Assembly: GCA_020627785.1 (NCBI GenBank)
Contig: JAHDGF010000027.1
Span: 1-56,644 of the forward strand
Length of the DNA stretch: 56,644 nt
From: Saprospiraceae bacterium
GTDB taxonomy: Bacteria > Bacteroidota > Bacteroidia > Chitinophagales > Saprospiraceae
Reading direction: 5' to 3'
The notes under the pieces are model-generated. The model ran no database searches and was not told the origin of the DNA. It saw nothing but the letters and a program-made list of their open reading frames with translations. Every line of letters begins with the position of its first letter. Position 1 is the first letter of the stretch. Below, in pieces: positions 1-9,848 of this stretch. The position numbers were made by a program, and so were the translations under genes.

Positions 1-5
1 GATAA

Positions 6-155
6 TTAGTGATTTATATATATAACTTCATCATTGTAGCTGATTTCCTTAATGTAATTGGCATATTGATCAACCTTATAAGCCTTGATAAACAGTACAA
101 AAGTGAGGATGATTGCCATTAATACAAGATCTCTTGGGGGTAGATTTTCTTTCAT
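6..155 (-). CDS. Small single-pass membrane protein (49 aa)
   Basis: This is a complete 49-codon frame with an ATG start at base 155 and a TAA stop at bases 8-6. It begins MKENLPPRDL, continues with one hydrophobic segment (about residues 10-23), then a polar tail rich in K, Y, N and E. The proline/charge N-terminus followed by a single helix is typical of bacterial membrane microproteins. A possible -7 box (TAGCTTTG on the minus strand, 227-234) lies about 70 bases upstream, and one copy of the 13-bp repeated motif lies in the presumed leader. I do not recognise a family. It could be a chance frame, but start, stop and hydrophobic pattern are coherent. Confidence 0.5.
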   Translation of the reverse strand: MKENLPPRDLVLMAIILTFVLFIKAYKVDQYANYIKEISYNDEVIYINH

Positions 156-175
156 GATGATGACCTTTTTACGCA

Positions 176-188
176 CGCTTGCGCAAAT
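176..188 (+). repeat. 13-bp motif CGCTTNCGCAAAT, copy 1 (N=G)
   Basis: Perfect copy in the intergenic region between the 226-aa gene and the 49-aa microprotein, inside the presumed leader of the microprotein. It belongs to a family of eight perfect copies in this window. Confidence 0.75.
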
Positions 189-226
189 GAATTAGTAATT
201 TTCTTAAAAGCTCGATCTTGGTATTA

Positions 227-234
227 CAAAGCTA
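227..234 (-). promoter_or_regulatory. Possible -7 promoter box for the 49-aa microprotein
   Basis: The minus strand reads TAGCTTTG, matching the Bacteroidota -7 consensus TAnnTTTG. No matching -33 TTTG is present at the usual spacing, so this is weak evidence. Confidence 0.3.
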
Positions 235-274
235 ACATAAAAATTACATATATAAATAATATTTAATATATAAT

Positions 275-955
275 TTACTCTCTTAGAAGTAATTCATAAG
301 AGGTCATGGCAAGTAGTAGATTATGATCAACCTCATTCAAATCTTTTAACTCCAAAATGGCTCTGGTGTTTTCATTGTTTAAATCAGAATGTGGATCACG
401 AATAACAGCCGCTTTCTTTCCATTGATATCAAGTTGAGTTAGATCCTGACCTCCTGAACTTAAGGCCGCAATTGGACTTCCTTGATGATCAATGAGCTTA
501 TGTTCTTTTGTAATGGTTCCTTGATGGTACCCGTTAATCTTTAATTCAATCTTTTCAAGTGACTCTAAAAATTGAAACTCCCTGTCCTTCATAATTAGTA
601 ATAAGACAGAACGACCATTAGAGTATTTTCGATAGGCAAAATTAATCAATCGTTCCCCATAAATAGAGGCTAGACTTCCTACCTCAGTGTAGTATATTCC
701 TTTAGTAATTCGTTGTGCTTTTGCTCTGACTGATAGTAGTGAGATTTCCTCACTATCCGCCTGTACAAGCTCGTGCTCCTCCTCCGCAAGTAATTCCCTT
801 AAGTCATCTATGTCTTTCTGAATCTTTGAACGTGAACCACCAACTTGAAAAAAGAAATTAAAAAGTTGAAAAAGAATGAAGCCTGCGGCTCCACCAAACA
901 ACGCGAACAGAAAAAAAAATTTAAACAAAGAATTTAGGTTTTTACTTGAATACAA
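275..955 (-). CDS. Membrane-anchored hypothetical protein with coiled-coil region
   Basis: A 226-residue protein I cannot assign to a family. A strongly hydrophobic segment (about residues 10-35, rich in F, L and G) is followed by a charged helical stretch rich in E, D, K and L that looks like coiled coil (about 42-75), then a mixed soluble domain of about 150 residues. It is probably a single-pass inner-membrane protein with its bulk outside or in the periplasm. The first available in-frame start is TTG at base 955; an ATG at 965 is in another frame and stops after seven codons. It lies 28 bases downstream of the large T9SS cargo gene on the same strand, so the two are probably co-transcribed, suggesting a linked but unknown role. 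Confidence 0.7.
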   Translation of the reverse strand: MYSSKNLNSLFKFFFLFALFGGAAGFILFQLFNFFFQVGGSRSKIQKDIDDLRELLAEEEHELVQADSEEISLLSVRAKAQRITKGIYYTEVGSLASIYGERLINFAYRKYSNGRSVLLLIMKDREFQFLESLEKIELKINGYHQGTITKEHKLIDHQGSPIAALSSGGQDLTQLDINGKKAAVIRDPHSDLNNENTRAILELKDLNEVDHNLLLAMTSYELLLRE

Positions 956-983
956 TCGTATTCATAAAGATGAGTTTTTCTTT

Positions 984-3900
984 TTACTTAACAATGGTCA
1001 CATCTCCAAAATAACTTTTGACCTTTCCATTTTTTAATCTCGCTGACACTTTGTAGACATAAACTCCTGATGCTGCTTCTATTCCCCCGATGGTTCCATC
1101 CCATCCCATTCCAACTTCACCTGGAATAAAATTGAATGATTCAAAAATTCGATTACCCCACCGATCAAAAATTTCGAAAGTCTCTATCTCATCCACTTGA
1201 ACATCTCCATGAATCATAAACTCAGTTCCATCTTGATCATCCCTCGGATTAAAAACATTCGGGAAATATAAAAAGATATTTTCTGTTACACGGACCGAAA
1301 TTGAACGACTAATCTCACATCCATTAATGTCTGTTACAACCAACTCAAAGGTAGTAGAGTTTACTGGATAAATGGTCGTATTTAATTTGTCACTATGAGT
1401 TATGTTTGGATTTCCTGACCAGTACACATCACCAATACGTTCTTCTATAATATTTGTATATGACTCTATCGATAATGAATCACCTAAATTTATAGTCATC
1501 TCATCATCCACCGAAAACTCCAATGATAATTCTTCAGGATCATTCATCACAAGCAAGGTATCAAAAGTACAGCCTTCATCATTAATAATTTCAAGTAGAT
1601 ATTCCCCACCAACCATATCTTCAAATATAGTTTCATCAGGTGACACTCCCCCATCCAATTGATAGACCAATCCCGTTCCACCCGTAAATACATCATTAAT
1701 TACAATCATTCCATTCTCATCCAAATAACAAAAAGGGTCTTGTACTACCACATCAATACCATTGATTAAATGCGGATCTTCTGAAATGATCACTGAATCA
1801 ATAGCCTCACAATAGTTAATCGTATTTATGGTCGAGAAATAATAGGTTCCTGGTACATAAATTTCTGTACTTAAGGCTTCAGGAGCGTCTATAATTAAAC
1901 CATCATTATTTACCCATTCACTATCAAATTCACCAACCGTATTTTGAATTAACGCATTGACTGTGTATGAATCCTCAAAGCATCGAATATAGTCATCGTC
2001 CCCAAGCAATAGGTCAGGAATCTCTCTATCAAAAACAACAAATATTGAATCGGACTTTTGGCATCCATTCGCAGAATCAAAAATAGTTAGATGATAATAG
2101 CCTCCTTCATCAACCATCAACATTTGATCTACTTCCCCGGCAATTGGAACAAGGTCTTCTGCCGACCAGGTATATTCTGTACTTGGATAAATGGTTGAAT
2201 TTGTCGCATCAAGAATTATTTCATCATTGATACAATTCAAAGTATCTGGAAATTGAAATTCGATTACTGGGATATCCGCATCCGCAAATATTTCAATGGA
2301 ATCCTTTTGTTTACAACCATTAAAATCATTAACGATTTCTATTCCGTAGATTCCAGAATCCGTCACCGAAATAGAATTAGTTTCTTGAGTTTCACTTCCT
2401 ACCATCCATTCAAAAGAAAAGCCTGTTCCATCCTCATTGGCAGAAATCTCAACATTGGGATCAAAGCACGTCAAGGTATCTCCTGGCATAGTAGTAAAAG
2501 TAAAATTAGGGTCTTCTATGTCTTGGGTTATTTCTACTTGTACTGGCTGAGAAATACACTTCCTGAGCGTATCTTCAACAATCAACGTATAAACCCCAAC
2601 TGATGAAGTACTGAAAGTATCTGCACTTCCTACCAACATTTGGTTTTCATCAAACCAGCTAAATTGTATATCTGAAGGATGAACCGTCGATCCATCAATA
2701 GTAACAAAAGTATCTCTACAGGTTAAGATTTGATCTAGACCTGGGACTGCTTCTGGGATGACATTTTCCTGAATCACAATAAAGGTGTCAGCAGAGGTAC
2801 ATAGATTATCATGATCAACATACAAACCAAATTCTCCATCTTGAATATGACCAAAATTAAGGTCTGTTGAAACGCTAGATCCATCTGCTAAATTCACCCA
2901 ATTATAAGACCCGCTTAAGCTAATATCTGTATCGGCAATAATTGGATCGTTAATACAATTTAAGTTTATCGTATCATTTAAAATCTCCGTTGTCTCAATA
3001 CATTCGGAACATGGATCTAATATCACAGTTACAGTGTCTACACAGATTGGATCATCTACATCGTACATGGTCATTGTCAACACAACATCATTGGCTACGA
3101 TTGAAGGAAATTCTATAATCTCATCATATTTATGAGGACCAGTAACTTGACCCAAAATTTCAAGCATGTATTCTTCCTTACCAGAATTTCGATTCTCCCC
3201 TATTAGAGTAATGTAGTAATCATCATCGGTAATAATGGGCCCAGTAAATGAATCATCGCAGGCGATGACATTTATTTCGGAAAAATTCACCTCACATTGA
3301 AAGGAACATGGATCCGGAATTTTGTATTCTAGCTCTAAAAAACAAGCACTATTGGCACGATCCTCAAATAGTATGATACTATCCTGATCAGAAATCTTAA
3401 ATGGTCCAATTTCAACTGGAATCCCATATTCTCCAATGAATTGGGTCGGCCCGTCAATAAGCCATTCTTGAGATGCATTGACTGACTTCACATCCATTTC
3501 CAGGTAATAAATATCATCCGTTGGATCGAATGGTGTACCATTATCTTCACAATTTACACCCACTATTTCTGCACTAGTAATTCCACATTGGGTGGAGCAC
3601 GTTGTAAGTTCACCAAGTACCACAAATTGCTTACAATCAGGATTAAGCTGATCAATGAAATCTAAATTATAGTAGGTTCCATCTGCTGGTAAATTTATGG
3701 AATGCAAGACGCCAAATGGAAAGAATCCAAAATGGTCTGTGCCATTGTACACATCAAATCCTGTGGACCCGCTGGTACTTTCTCCCATGACCGTTAAAAC
3801 CTGAAAATCATCGGTAGGATCAGCTGGTGTATTATTACCATCACACTCAAATTCAAAATGTGTGAATTCAAATCCTGTAAAAGTTTCAATGGTCAATATT

Positions 3901-6284
3901 TCAGAAATCATACAACCATATTCATTTCTGACCCTAGCTCCATAATTACCTCCAAACAAACCAGTAATTTCAAATATGGATGTACTCCAAGGAGACAAAT
4001 TAAAACTTGCCTCCAACATTTGGGTCGGATCATTATTGGTAATATATACTGCTCCATCCGGGTCATCTCCACAGGAAACATCCTGCACCGTGATTTCGAT
4101 ATCTGGATTGGGTGCCGTGGCTAATTCTACTTCTGCAAATGAGGTACAAAGTCCTCCAACAGTTATCCCAGCGTAAATATTATCCAACTGATCTTCCGCA
4201 ATGGAATAATCGTTTGGCAAGGCATTCGTTTCAGTCATGGCATCAGCCATGGTATTGTAAAATACAAATTCGTATTCTTCTCCTGGGTAAATATCTTCAA
4301 CCAACATTTCAAAATCAAATTCAGCAATCTGATCAGTAACACAACCTTGTAACTGCAATGTATTCTGCGGCGGGTAATTATAAATTTCTAAAATTATTTC
4401 AGTACGACTTTCTGAGATACAATTAGGATCAGCAGTTGAAAAAACTTCAACATAATAAACATATGAACCTGGAGTTCCAATACCTGGACTGAATGAATTT
4501 GTATTCCCAAATAGTAAAGTGCCATCTTGTGGAGCATCAAACCAATTGGCAGAATAACCAACTGGTAAAACAATACTCAGTGGAGGAATTACGGAACCTG
4601 CACAGGCAAAAACATTCCCAACAATTGTAGGATTTGGAACATAGGCACAATCACAATCTGGAGGCTCTATGCTAAATGCTTTCTCACAGCCTTTATCATT
4701 TCTTAATGTCAGACTTATTGTTTGCGTAATAGGAATATCCTCAATCAAAAACTCTAGTCCCATCTCAACAACAGTCCCAAAATCTGATCCGATTACCTCA
4801 TCATCTGTCCAAAAGGCATAGGTATATGTGGTTAAATCAGGTGAACATCTCCTCTCTGATCCTATCACTTTTGGCGCTGGAGTAATGTCCATTGTAATGA
4901 TAGAAGTATCCTTAATACAAGGAGCAACACCATCCAAAATATATTGAAAAACAATGGTATCTGATGCTGCATTTGAAAAATCAACTGCAGCACTATTACT
5001 CAAATTAATTGGATCTCCAGTCAACTGTCTCCAGGTTCCATTAATTCCATTCGCGCCGAATAAAAAATTACTCATATCGACTAAATCAGTCGTCCCTTCA
5101 CATAGTTCAACGAAGGTATCTTCACCCGCATTTGTTGCAGGCAGCACTTCTAATTGTAAAGCCGCTTGATCAGGCAAACAAGAGCCAGTCCCCTCAACTA
5201 AATAATCAAAATTATAAATTCCAGCAGGCACACTGTTTAGATCAAAAGTATTGGTTACTTCATTAAAATAAGGTTGGCTTCCCAAGGGCATAAAACTACC
5301 AGGATCTGCCGCTGGTGTAACCAACTCTGTCAAATCAAATAAGCCTGTATTTGCGCAAGCGATCTCCATATTATCTTCACCCGCATAGAGGGAACTTGTC
5401 ACGGTAACATTAATCGAAAGTTCACTGACACAGTTACCTAGCGTAGCGATTGCATAAAAAGTTTGATCCGCTGAAAAGCTTAAACTTGAATCAGTAATTT
5501 CATTCTGAGGCGTACCAGGCAAGGCAGTATGGAAGGTCCAGCCAATTCCAGAATTATTTAGATCTGAAATCAATAGATCTCCTAATACTACATCTACACC
5601 ATTACACACAACAGGTTGAGTGGTAATAAATAAGTCAGGTGCGTTAATCAAATTTATATTCAGCGGTAGCACATACTGACATAAGCCCAATTCACTGAAG
5701 GCATAAATATTCTGCCCCGGTTCGGGAGTATAAGTCGGTGTGCTTATTAAATTTTGAGGACTAGGATTTGGACCAGTATGATAACTAATATCAGCCCCGG
5801 TAAGCTCAAGGTCTACAACCATAATATCATCCAAAACAATATCTTGCCCTTGACAGACAGTAATAGGATTTTCTAAAACTAGAATTGGGGAGGTCACGAA
5901 CTCCATTGGAACTTCTAGTTCAGTGCTGCATCCGTTACTTGTACCAACGACATAGATGGTATCATTGGTCGTTATTACTATTGTTTCTGGGATGATTTTG
6001 TTGACGTCAGTCGGTGGAGTTTCAGTGTGGTAGGTATATGTAACATCCGTTCCATTCTGATTTACGATGGGCAAATCAGGAAGAAAAATGGGAGTTCCAG
6101 CACATACAGTAACATCTGCCATTAACACCAAATCTGGAGCATTTGCAGCCAGATTTACATGAGTTGTGGACTCGTTCTCTCCAGTATGGTCGCTGCATGT
6201 ATCAACACCATTCCCATAGGAAACATTCATTCCTACCAATAAATAAAACACGCAGAAAAACCCTATTTCGAATTTTCCAATCAT
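984..6284 (-). CDS. Very large secreted protein with T9SS type-B (CHU_C) sorting domain
   Basis: A 1766-residue extracellular protein. The N-terminus is a signal peptide (MIGKFEIGFFCVFYLLVGMN, then Ser-Tyr-Gly). The body is built of Ig/PKD-like beta modules, many opening with a V-C-x-G or L-N-C-I-N-D motif. About three repeats of roughly 80 residues lie near the N-terminus, and several modules later carry a common S-x-D-S-I-x-I core. Two segments resemble SprB-type repeats (around G-G-x-Y and G-C-x-x-x). The last 100 residues form the gliding-motility-associated C-terminal domain, with F-P-N-V-F-N-P, I-F-D-R-W-G-N-R-I-F, G-W-D-G and G-V-Y-V-Y, ending in G-D-V-T-I-V-K. This domain is the type-B signal for export and surface attachment by T9SS. 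The ligand is unknown; an adhesin or matrix role is likely. Confidence 0.88.
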   Translation of the reverse strand: MIGKFEIGFFCVFYLLVGMNVSYGNGVDTCSDHTGENESTTHVNLAANAPDLVLMADVTVCAGTPIFLPDLPIVNQNGTDVTYTYHTETPPTDVNKIIPETIVITTNDTIYVVGTSNGCSTELEVPMEFVTSPILVLENPITVCQGQDIVLDDIMVVDLELTGADISYHTGPNPSPQNLISTPTYTPEPGQNIYAFSELGLCQYVLPLNINLINAPDLFITTQPVVCNGVDVVLGDLLISDLNNSGIGWTFHTALPGTPQNEITDSSLSFSADQTFYAIATLGNCVSELSINVTVTSSLYAGEDNMEIACANTGLFDLTELVTPAADPGSFMPLGSQPYFNEVTNTFDLNSVPAGIYNFDYLVEGTGSCLPDQAALQLEVLPATNAGEDTFVELCEGTTDLVDMSNFLFGANGINGTWRQLTGDPINLSNSAAVDFSNAASDTIVFQYILDGVAPCIKDTSIITMDITPAPKVIGSERRCSPDLTTYTYAFWTDDEVIGSDFGTVVEMGLEFLIEDIPITQTISLTLRNDKGCEKAFSIEPPDCDCAYVPNPTIVGNVFACAGSVIPPLSIVLPVGYSANWFDAPQDGTLLFGNTNSFSPGIGTPGSYVYYVEVFSTADPNCISESRTEIILEIYNYPPQNTLQLQGCVTDQIAEFDFEMLVEDIYPGEEYEFVFYNTMADAMTETNALPNDYSIAEDQLDNIYAGITVGGLCTSFAEVELATAPNPDIEITVQDVSCGDDPDGAVYITNNDPTQMLEASFNLSPWSTSIFEITGLFGGNYGARVRNEYGCMISEILTIETFTGFEFTHFEFECDGNNTPADPTDDFQVLTVMGESTSGSTGFDVYNGTDHFGFFPFGVLHSINLPADGTYYNLDFIDQLNPDCKQFVVLGELTTCSTQCGITSAEIVGVNCEDNGTPFDPTDDIYYLEMDVKSVNASQEWLIDGPTQFIGEYGIPVEIGPFKISDQDSIILFEDRANSACFLELEYKIPDPCSFQCEVNFSEINVIACDDSFTGPIITDDDYYITLIGENRNSGKEEYMLEILGQVTGPHKYDEIIEFPSIVANDVVLTMTMYDVDDPICVDTVTVILDPCSECIETTEILNDTINLNCINDPIIADTDISLSGSYNWVNLADGSSVSTDLNFGHIQDGEFGLYVDHDNLCTSADTFIVIQENVIPEAVPGLDQILTCRDTFVTIDGSTVHPSDIQFSWFDENQMLVGSADTFSTSSVGVYTLIVEDTLRKCISQPVQVEITQDIEDPNFTFTTMPGDTLTCFDPNVEISANEDGTGFSFEWMVGSETQETNSISVTDSGIYGIEIVNDFNGCKQKDSIEIFADADIPVIEFQFPDTLNCINDEIILDATNSTIYPSTEYTWSAEDLVPIAGEVDQMLMVDEGGYYHLTIFDSANGCQKSDSIFVVFDREIPDLLLGDDDYIRCFEDSYTVNALIQNTVGEFDSEWVNNDGLIIDAPEALSTEIYVPGTYYFSTINTINYCEAIDSVIISEDPHLINGIDVVVQDPFCYLDENGMIVINDVFTGGTGLVYQLDGGVSPDETIFEDMVGGEYLLEIINDEGCTFDTLLVMNDPEELSLEFSVDDEMTINLGDSLSIESYTNIIEERIGDVYWSGNPNITHSDKLNTTIYPVNSTTFELVVTDINGCEISRSISVRVTENIFLYFPNVFNPRDDQDGTEFMIHGDVQVDEIETFEIFDRWGNRIFESFNFIPGEVGMGWDGTIGGIEAASGVYVYKVSARLKNGKVKSYFGDVTIVK
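5349..5361 (-). repeat. 13-bp motif CGCTTNCGCAAAT, copy 2 (N=G)
   Basis: Perfect copy on the minus strand, inside the 1766-aa gene and in its coding sense. There it is read as Ala-Cys-Ala-Asn. Confidence 0.75.
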
Positions 6285-6490
6285 AATTTTTTTCCTCTTA
6301 AGTTCTTAAACGATTTCTATAAGCTTTAAACAAGTTGTATCGTAAATGAGGCTTGAGGGATATCTGTAGTTATATATAACAAATACCATACTAAAAAGAT
6401 AGGTGTAATATATAACTAATTGATTTACAAGAACTTGTTTTCTAAGCTAGTGGAAAGAAACTTGATATAATAACGTATAATACGACAAAA

Positions 6491-6523
6491 GGCTCCAGCT
6501 GTTTCCAACCGGAGCCCTTTTTT
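6491..6523 (-). terminator. Rho-independent terminator of secDF
   Basis: Inverted repeat GGCTCC/GGAGCC with a 14-nt loop, 16 bases downstream of the secDF stop codon. On the minus strand it is preceded by an A run and followed by TTTTG. Confidence 0.7.
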
Positions 6524-6538
6524 AACGTTTATTTTTAA

Positions 6539-9500
6539 TTAATTCAAAGCCTTTGAGAAACGTTCTTTCTTTTGAACTTTCTTAGCTTTTAAATTATCGG
6601 TTAAATCTCTTACGATTGGTGTTGCAATAAATATTGAAGAATATGTACCGACAATAATACCAATTACCAAGGCAAAGGCGAATCCTTTTGTAGATGCTCC
6701 TCCAAATACCAATAAGATCAGTACTCCTAGTAAGGTAGTAACTGAGGTAATAATCGTTCTTGAAAAAGTACTATTCAAAGCCATGTTAATTACTTCATCT
6801 TTTGGCTTGTTAGTATAAATTCCTAAATCTTCTCTAATTCTATCAAATACAACAACAGTATCATTGATAGAATATCCAATGACTGTCAATATTGCCGCAA
6901 TAAATGCTTGATCAATTTCCATGCTGAAAGGCATGAAGTTTTTCAATAGTGAGAATAATCCCAATACAATCAATGAATCGTGTAGTACGGCTGCTACGGC
7001 ACCTAAACTAAACTGCCACTTGTTAAATCTTAAGAACAAGTATAAGAATATGAGTATTAATGCAATGACACCGGCATACCAAGAACTCTTCTTGATATCA
7101 TCGGCAATGGTAGGACCCACTTTACTTGAACTAGTAACGTGTGTAGTATTTAATACATCCGTCAATTTAAATTGATCTAAAGGAATGGTCTTACCAGTAA
7201 TGGCCGTTATTCCTTCATGTAGTTTTGTTATTACTCTATCCGAAACATCATCTCCTTCTTCATTAATTAAGTAAGGTGTGACAATGTTGAAAGTATTTCT
7301 AGTGTCAACTGCTTTTACAACAGTTCTTGGTCCTAAGTATTCTTCTAATCCTGATCTCAAGGTCTCAGCATCAATGGTTACATCTTCAGTGAATTGTACA
7401 TCATACTTATAACCCCCTTGAAAATCCACCCCAAGATCAAATCCTTGAGTAAAAATGGAGGCCAATCCAGCGACGATCAAAGTACCAGAAACTATGTAAG
7501 CAATCTTTCTTTTCCCAATCCAATCAATGTTTAGATTGGCAAACATGTTTTTAGAAGGACCAGTCCAGAAACTTAAATTTCTATCTCCTGAAATCCACCA
7601 ATCAATCATCATTCTACCGATCAATACTGCTGTGAACATTGAACAAAGTACACCAATAATCAAAATGGTTGCGAAACCTTTAATCGGTCCTAAACCATAA
7701 TAAAATAGTACTAAAGCAACCAACAAGGTAGTTACGTTGGCATCCACAATCGCAGAATATGAGTTTCTGAATCCATCCGTCACAGAAGCCAATAAAGACT
7801 TTCCAGCTCTTAATTCTTCTCTTACCCTTTCAAATATGATTACGTTGGCATCCACGGCCATACCTACCGTAAGTATAATACCTGCAAAACCCGGTAAGGT
7901 TAGTACAGTACCAAAACTTGCCAAAGCTCCAAAAATGAAGAATAGGTTTAATAAAAGTGCGATTAATGATATAATACCAGCACCTCCATAATAAAACACC
8001 ATAAATAAAAGGACCAATGAAAGTCCAATCAATAATGCCTTAATTGATCTACTAATATTCTCAGCCCCTAAGGTCGGTCCTACAGTAGATTCTTGGATTA
8101 ATTTAGTTTTTGCAGGTAGCTTTCCTACCTCTAATATGCTTGAAAAATCATTCGCTTCTTGAACGGTAAATGATCCTGTAATTTCAGAATTTCCACCCGT
8201 AATTGGTCCATTTACATTTGGTGCAGACACCACCTCGTCATCCAATACAATGGCTATCTCTCGCTGCCCTGCATTAAAAGCATCAGTCGTCATCTGTGCC
8301 CATTTCTTAGCTCCGATGTTATCCATCTTTAGACCAACAGCCATCTCTCCTGTAGTATTTGGAGAAGCTGATGCACTTACAATAACATCTCCTTCAAGTG
8401 GCGCACTGTTTGAACCAGTTTGCTTTTTGATTAAATATAAATCATATCTGTCAACGTCAACATCTTCAGCTGTAAACTTGGATGGTTTTCGACTCCAATA
8501 GAATTCGGAATCTGCAGGGAATAAGTTCTTCACCGCTGGCTTATTAAGCAATTCAGTGATTGTTTTCTTCTTATTTCTATCAGCAGCACCCATCACCGAT
8601 TGAGGATACGCCAATCCACCATTCGCCCCATTTAGATCAAAAATTGATAATAATGGACCAGCATTATTAAATACATCATTGGCTCTTTCAACAACTTGGA
8701 AAGTTGAATCGCCTGTTTCCTGACCTAATGAATCAAGAGTTGGTGTATATATGGTGTCAAACTTAACTGTGTTCACAACAACTTCTCCATTATTACCTAA
8801 AACCTTATCTGCTTGCTGGAACGCTCCAGATATCCCCGGATCATTGATTCGGTAGGTATTCCAGAATTCCAAAGCTGCACTAGATTGAAGGAAGTTTCTT
8901 GCCCTCGCTGGGTTGTCAATACCCGGCATCTCTACTAAAATAAGATCTCTTGCTGCATCAAGATTCACATTCGGCTGAGTTACCCCTAATTTATCTATTC
9001 TCTGCTTTAGTCTATTGAAGGTTAATAACACCGTCTCATCAGCTTTCTCTCTCAATAATCTTACAACCTCTCCATCATCCGTATCAAGACTCATTAATTC
9101 CTTTAATTCAGCATCTCTACTGAAAATTCTAGCCAAACTAGTCTTTTGCTCTGCTGGTATCTTACGGTATTCCTGGAAGAACAAGTTAATAAAGTCAGAC
9201 TGCGAGCCGCTTTTTGCAGCTTCTGCATTTTCAAGGGCTGTATTGAAGGCCTGATCTCTACTATTGCCAGATAATCTAACCAATAGCTCTTTCAAGTCAA
9301 CTTCGAGTACAGCACTCATTCCACCCTTCAGATCTAGTCCTAGGTTTAATTGTCTCTTTTTGAGGTCATCGTACGTAAATCCTTGAAATAGAGGAATTTT
9401 AAATATCTCCTCTGAAGACATAGAATCCAGATAACTTGCTCTCGCTTCTTTTCTTAATTGATATGACTCAACTTCATTCGCTCCTTTAGCTGCTGCCATT

Positions 9501-9619
9501 TCAGCAAAACTTTCTGCATCACGCTCTACTTTTCCTGTTGGAAAGGTGTAAAAAATCTGCAAAAGTGACACCAACACCAATAAGATGAAAAAAAGCTTAA
9601 TTAATCCCTTTCCTTGCAT
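6539..9619 (-). CDS. secDF: Protein translocase subunit SecDF (fused SecD-SecF)
   Basis: A 1026-residue fusion of SecD and SecF, membrane partners of SecYEG that use the proton gradient to help complete export across the inner membrane. After an N-terminal TM helix comes the SecD periplasmic domain. The N-L-G-L-D-L-K-G-G signature is at about 90-100, and the V-D-A-N-V-I-I-F-E-R motif of the first TM bundle at about 585-600. A linker around 680-700 leads into SecF, which starts with a TM helix and D-L-G-V-D-F-Q-G-G. SecF carries the second TM motif, Y-S-I-N-D-T-V-V-V-F-D-R, near 915-930. The fused form is usual in Bacteroidota. It stands alone, with its own terminator and a possible -7 box at 9657-9664. 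It probably serves export of the window's many signal-peptide and lipoprotein products. Confidence 0.97.
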   Translation of the reverse strand: MQGKGLIKLFFILLVLVSLLQIFYTFPTGKVERDAESFAEMAAAKGANEVESYQLRKEARASYLDSMSSEEIFKIPLFQGFTYDDLKKRQLNLGLDLKGGMSAVLEVDLKELLVRLSGNSRDQAFNTALENAEAAKSGSQSDFINLFFQEYRKIPAEQKTSLARIFSRDAELKELMSLDTDDGEVVRLLREKADETVLLTFNRLKQRIDKLGVTQPNVNLDAARDLILVEMPGIDNPARARNFLQSSAALEFWNTYRINDPGISGAFQQADKVLGNNGEVVVNTVKFDTIYTPTLDSLGQETGDSTFQVVERANDVFNNAGPLLSIFDLNGANGGLAYPQSVMGAADRNKKKTITELLNKPAVKNLFPADSEFYWSRKPSKFTAEDVDVDRYDLYLIKKQTGSNSAPLEGDVIVSASASPNTTGEMAVGLKMDNIGAKKWAQMTTDAFNAGQREIAIVLDDEVVSAPNVNGPITGGNSEITGSFTVQEANDFSSILEVGKLPAKTKLIQESTVGPTLGAENISRSIKALLIGLSLVLLFMVFYYGGAGIISLIALLLNLFFIFGALASFGTVLTLPGFAGIILTVGMAVDANVIIFERVREELRAGKSLLASVTDGFRNSYSAIVDANVTTLLVALVLFYYGLGPIKGFATILIIGVLCSMFTAVLIGRMMIDWWISGDRNLSFWTGPSKNMFANLNIDWIGKRKIAYIVSGTLIVAGLASIFTQGFDLGVDFQGGYKYDVQFTEDVTIDAETLRSGLEEYLGPRTVVKAVDTRNTFNIVTPYLINEEGDDVSDRVITKLHEGITAITGKTIPLDQFKLTDVLNTTHVTSSSKVGPTIADDIKKSSWYAGVIALILIFLYLFLRFNKWQFSLGAVAAVLHDSLIVLGLFSLLKNFMPFSMEIDQAFIAAILTVIGYSINDTVVVFDRIREDLGIYTNKPKDEVINMALNSTFSRTIITSVTTLLGVLILLVFGGASTKGFAFALVIGIIVGTYSSIFIATPIVRDLTDNLKAKKVQKKERFSKALN

Positions 9620-9656
9620 TGTGGAATCTTTATAGTATTTATTTAGAAAAACTCCG

Positions 9657-9664
9657 CAAATATA
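9657..9664 (-). promoter_or_regulatory. Possible -7 promoter box for secDF
   Basis: The minus strand reads TATATTTG (TAnnTTTG), 38 bases upstream of the secDF ATG. A -33 box at the usual distance is not clear. Confidence 0.35.
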
Positions 9665-9698
9665 GGCTTTTAACCTTGATATTATAATGTTTTATAAG

Positions 9699-9833
9699 AT
9701 GCAAAACGTGCAATTTTTCAAGGAATCTGCTCTCTCCTCGGATTTTATTGACCAAATGAAAAATAAACGCCCTTTAGGGAATTATTTTCGACCGAATCTA
9801 TTTGATATAATTGCATATTATTTCACTAAATAA
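9699..9833 (+). CDS. Doubtful 44-aa reading frame
   Basis: An ATG-to-TAA frame of 44 codons between divergent secDF and the BON-LysM gene, ending 15 bases before the latter. The product would be polar and basic, without signal peptide or membrane segment. I see no homology and no clear promoter. It may be a chance frame or a leader peptide. Confidence 0.2.
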   Translation: MQNVQFFKESALSSDFIDQMKNKRPLGNYFRPNLFDIIAYYFTK

Positions 9834-9848
9834 CGCAAAAAACAAATT

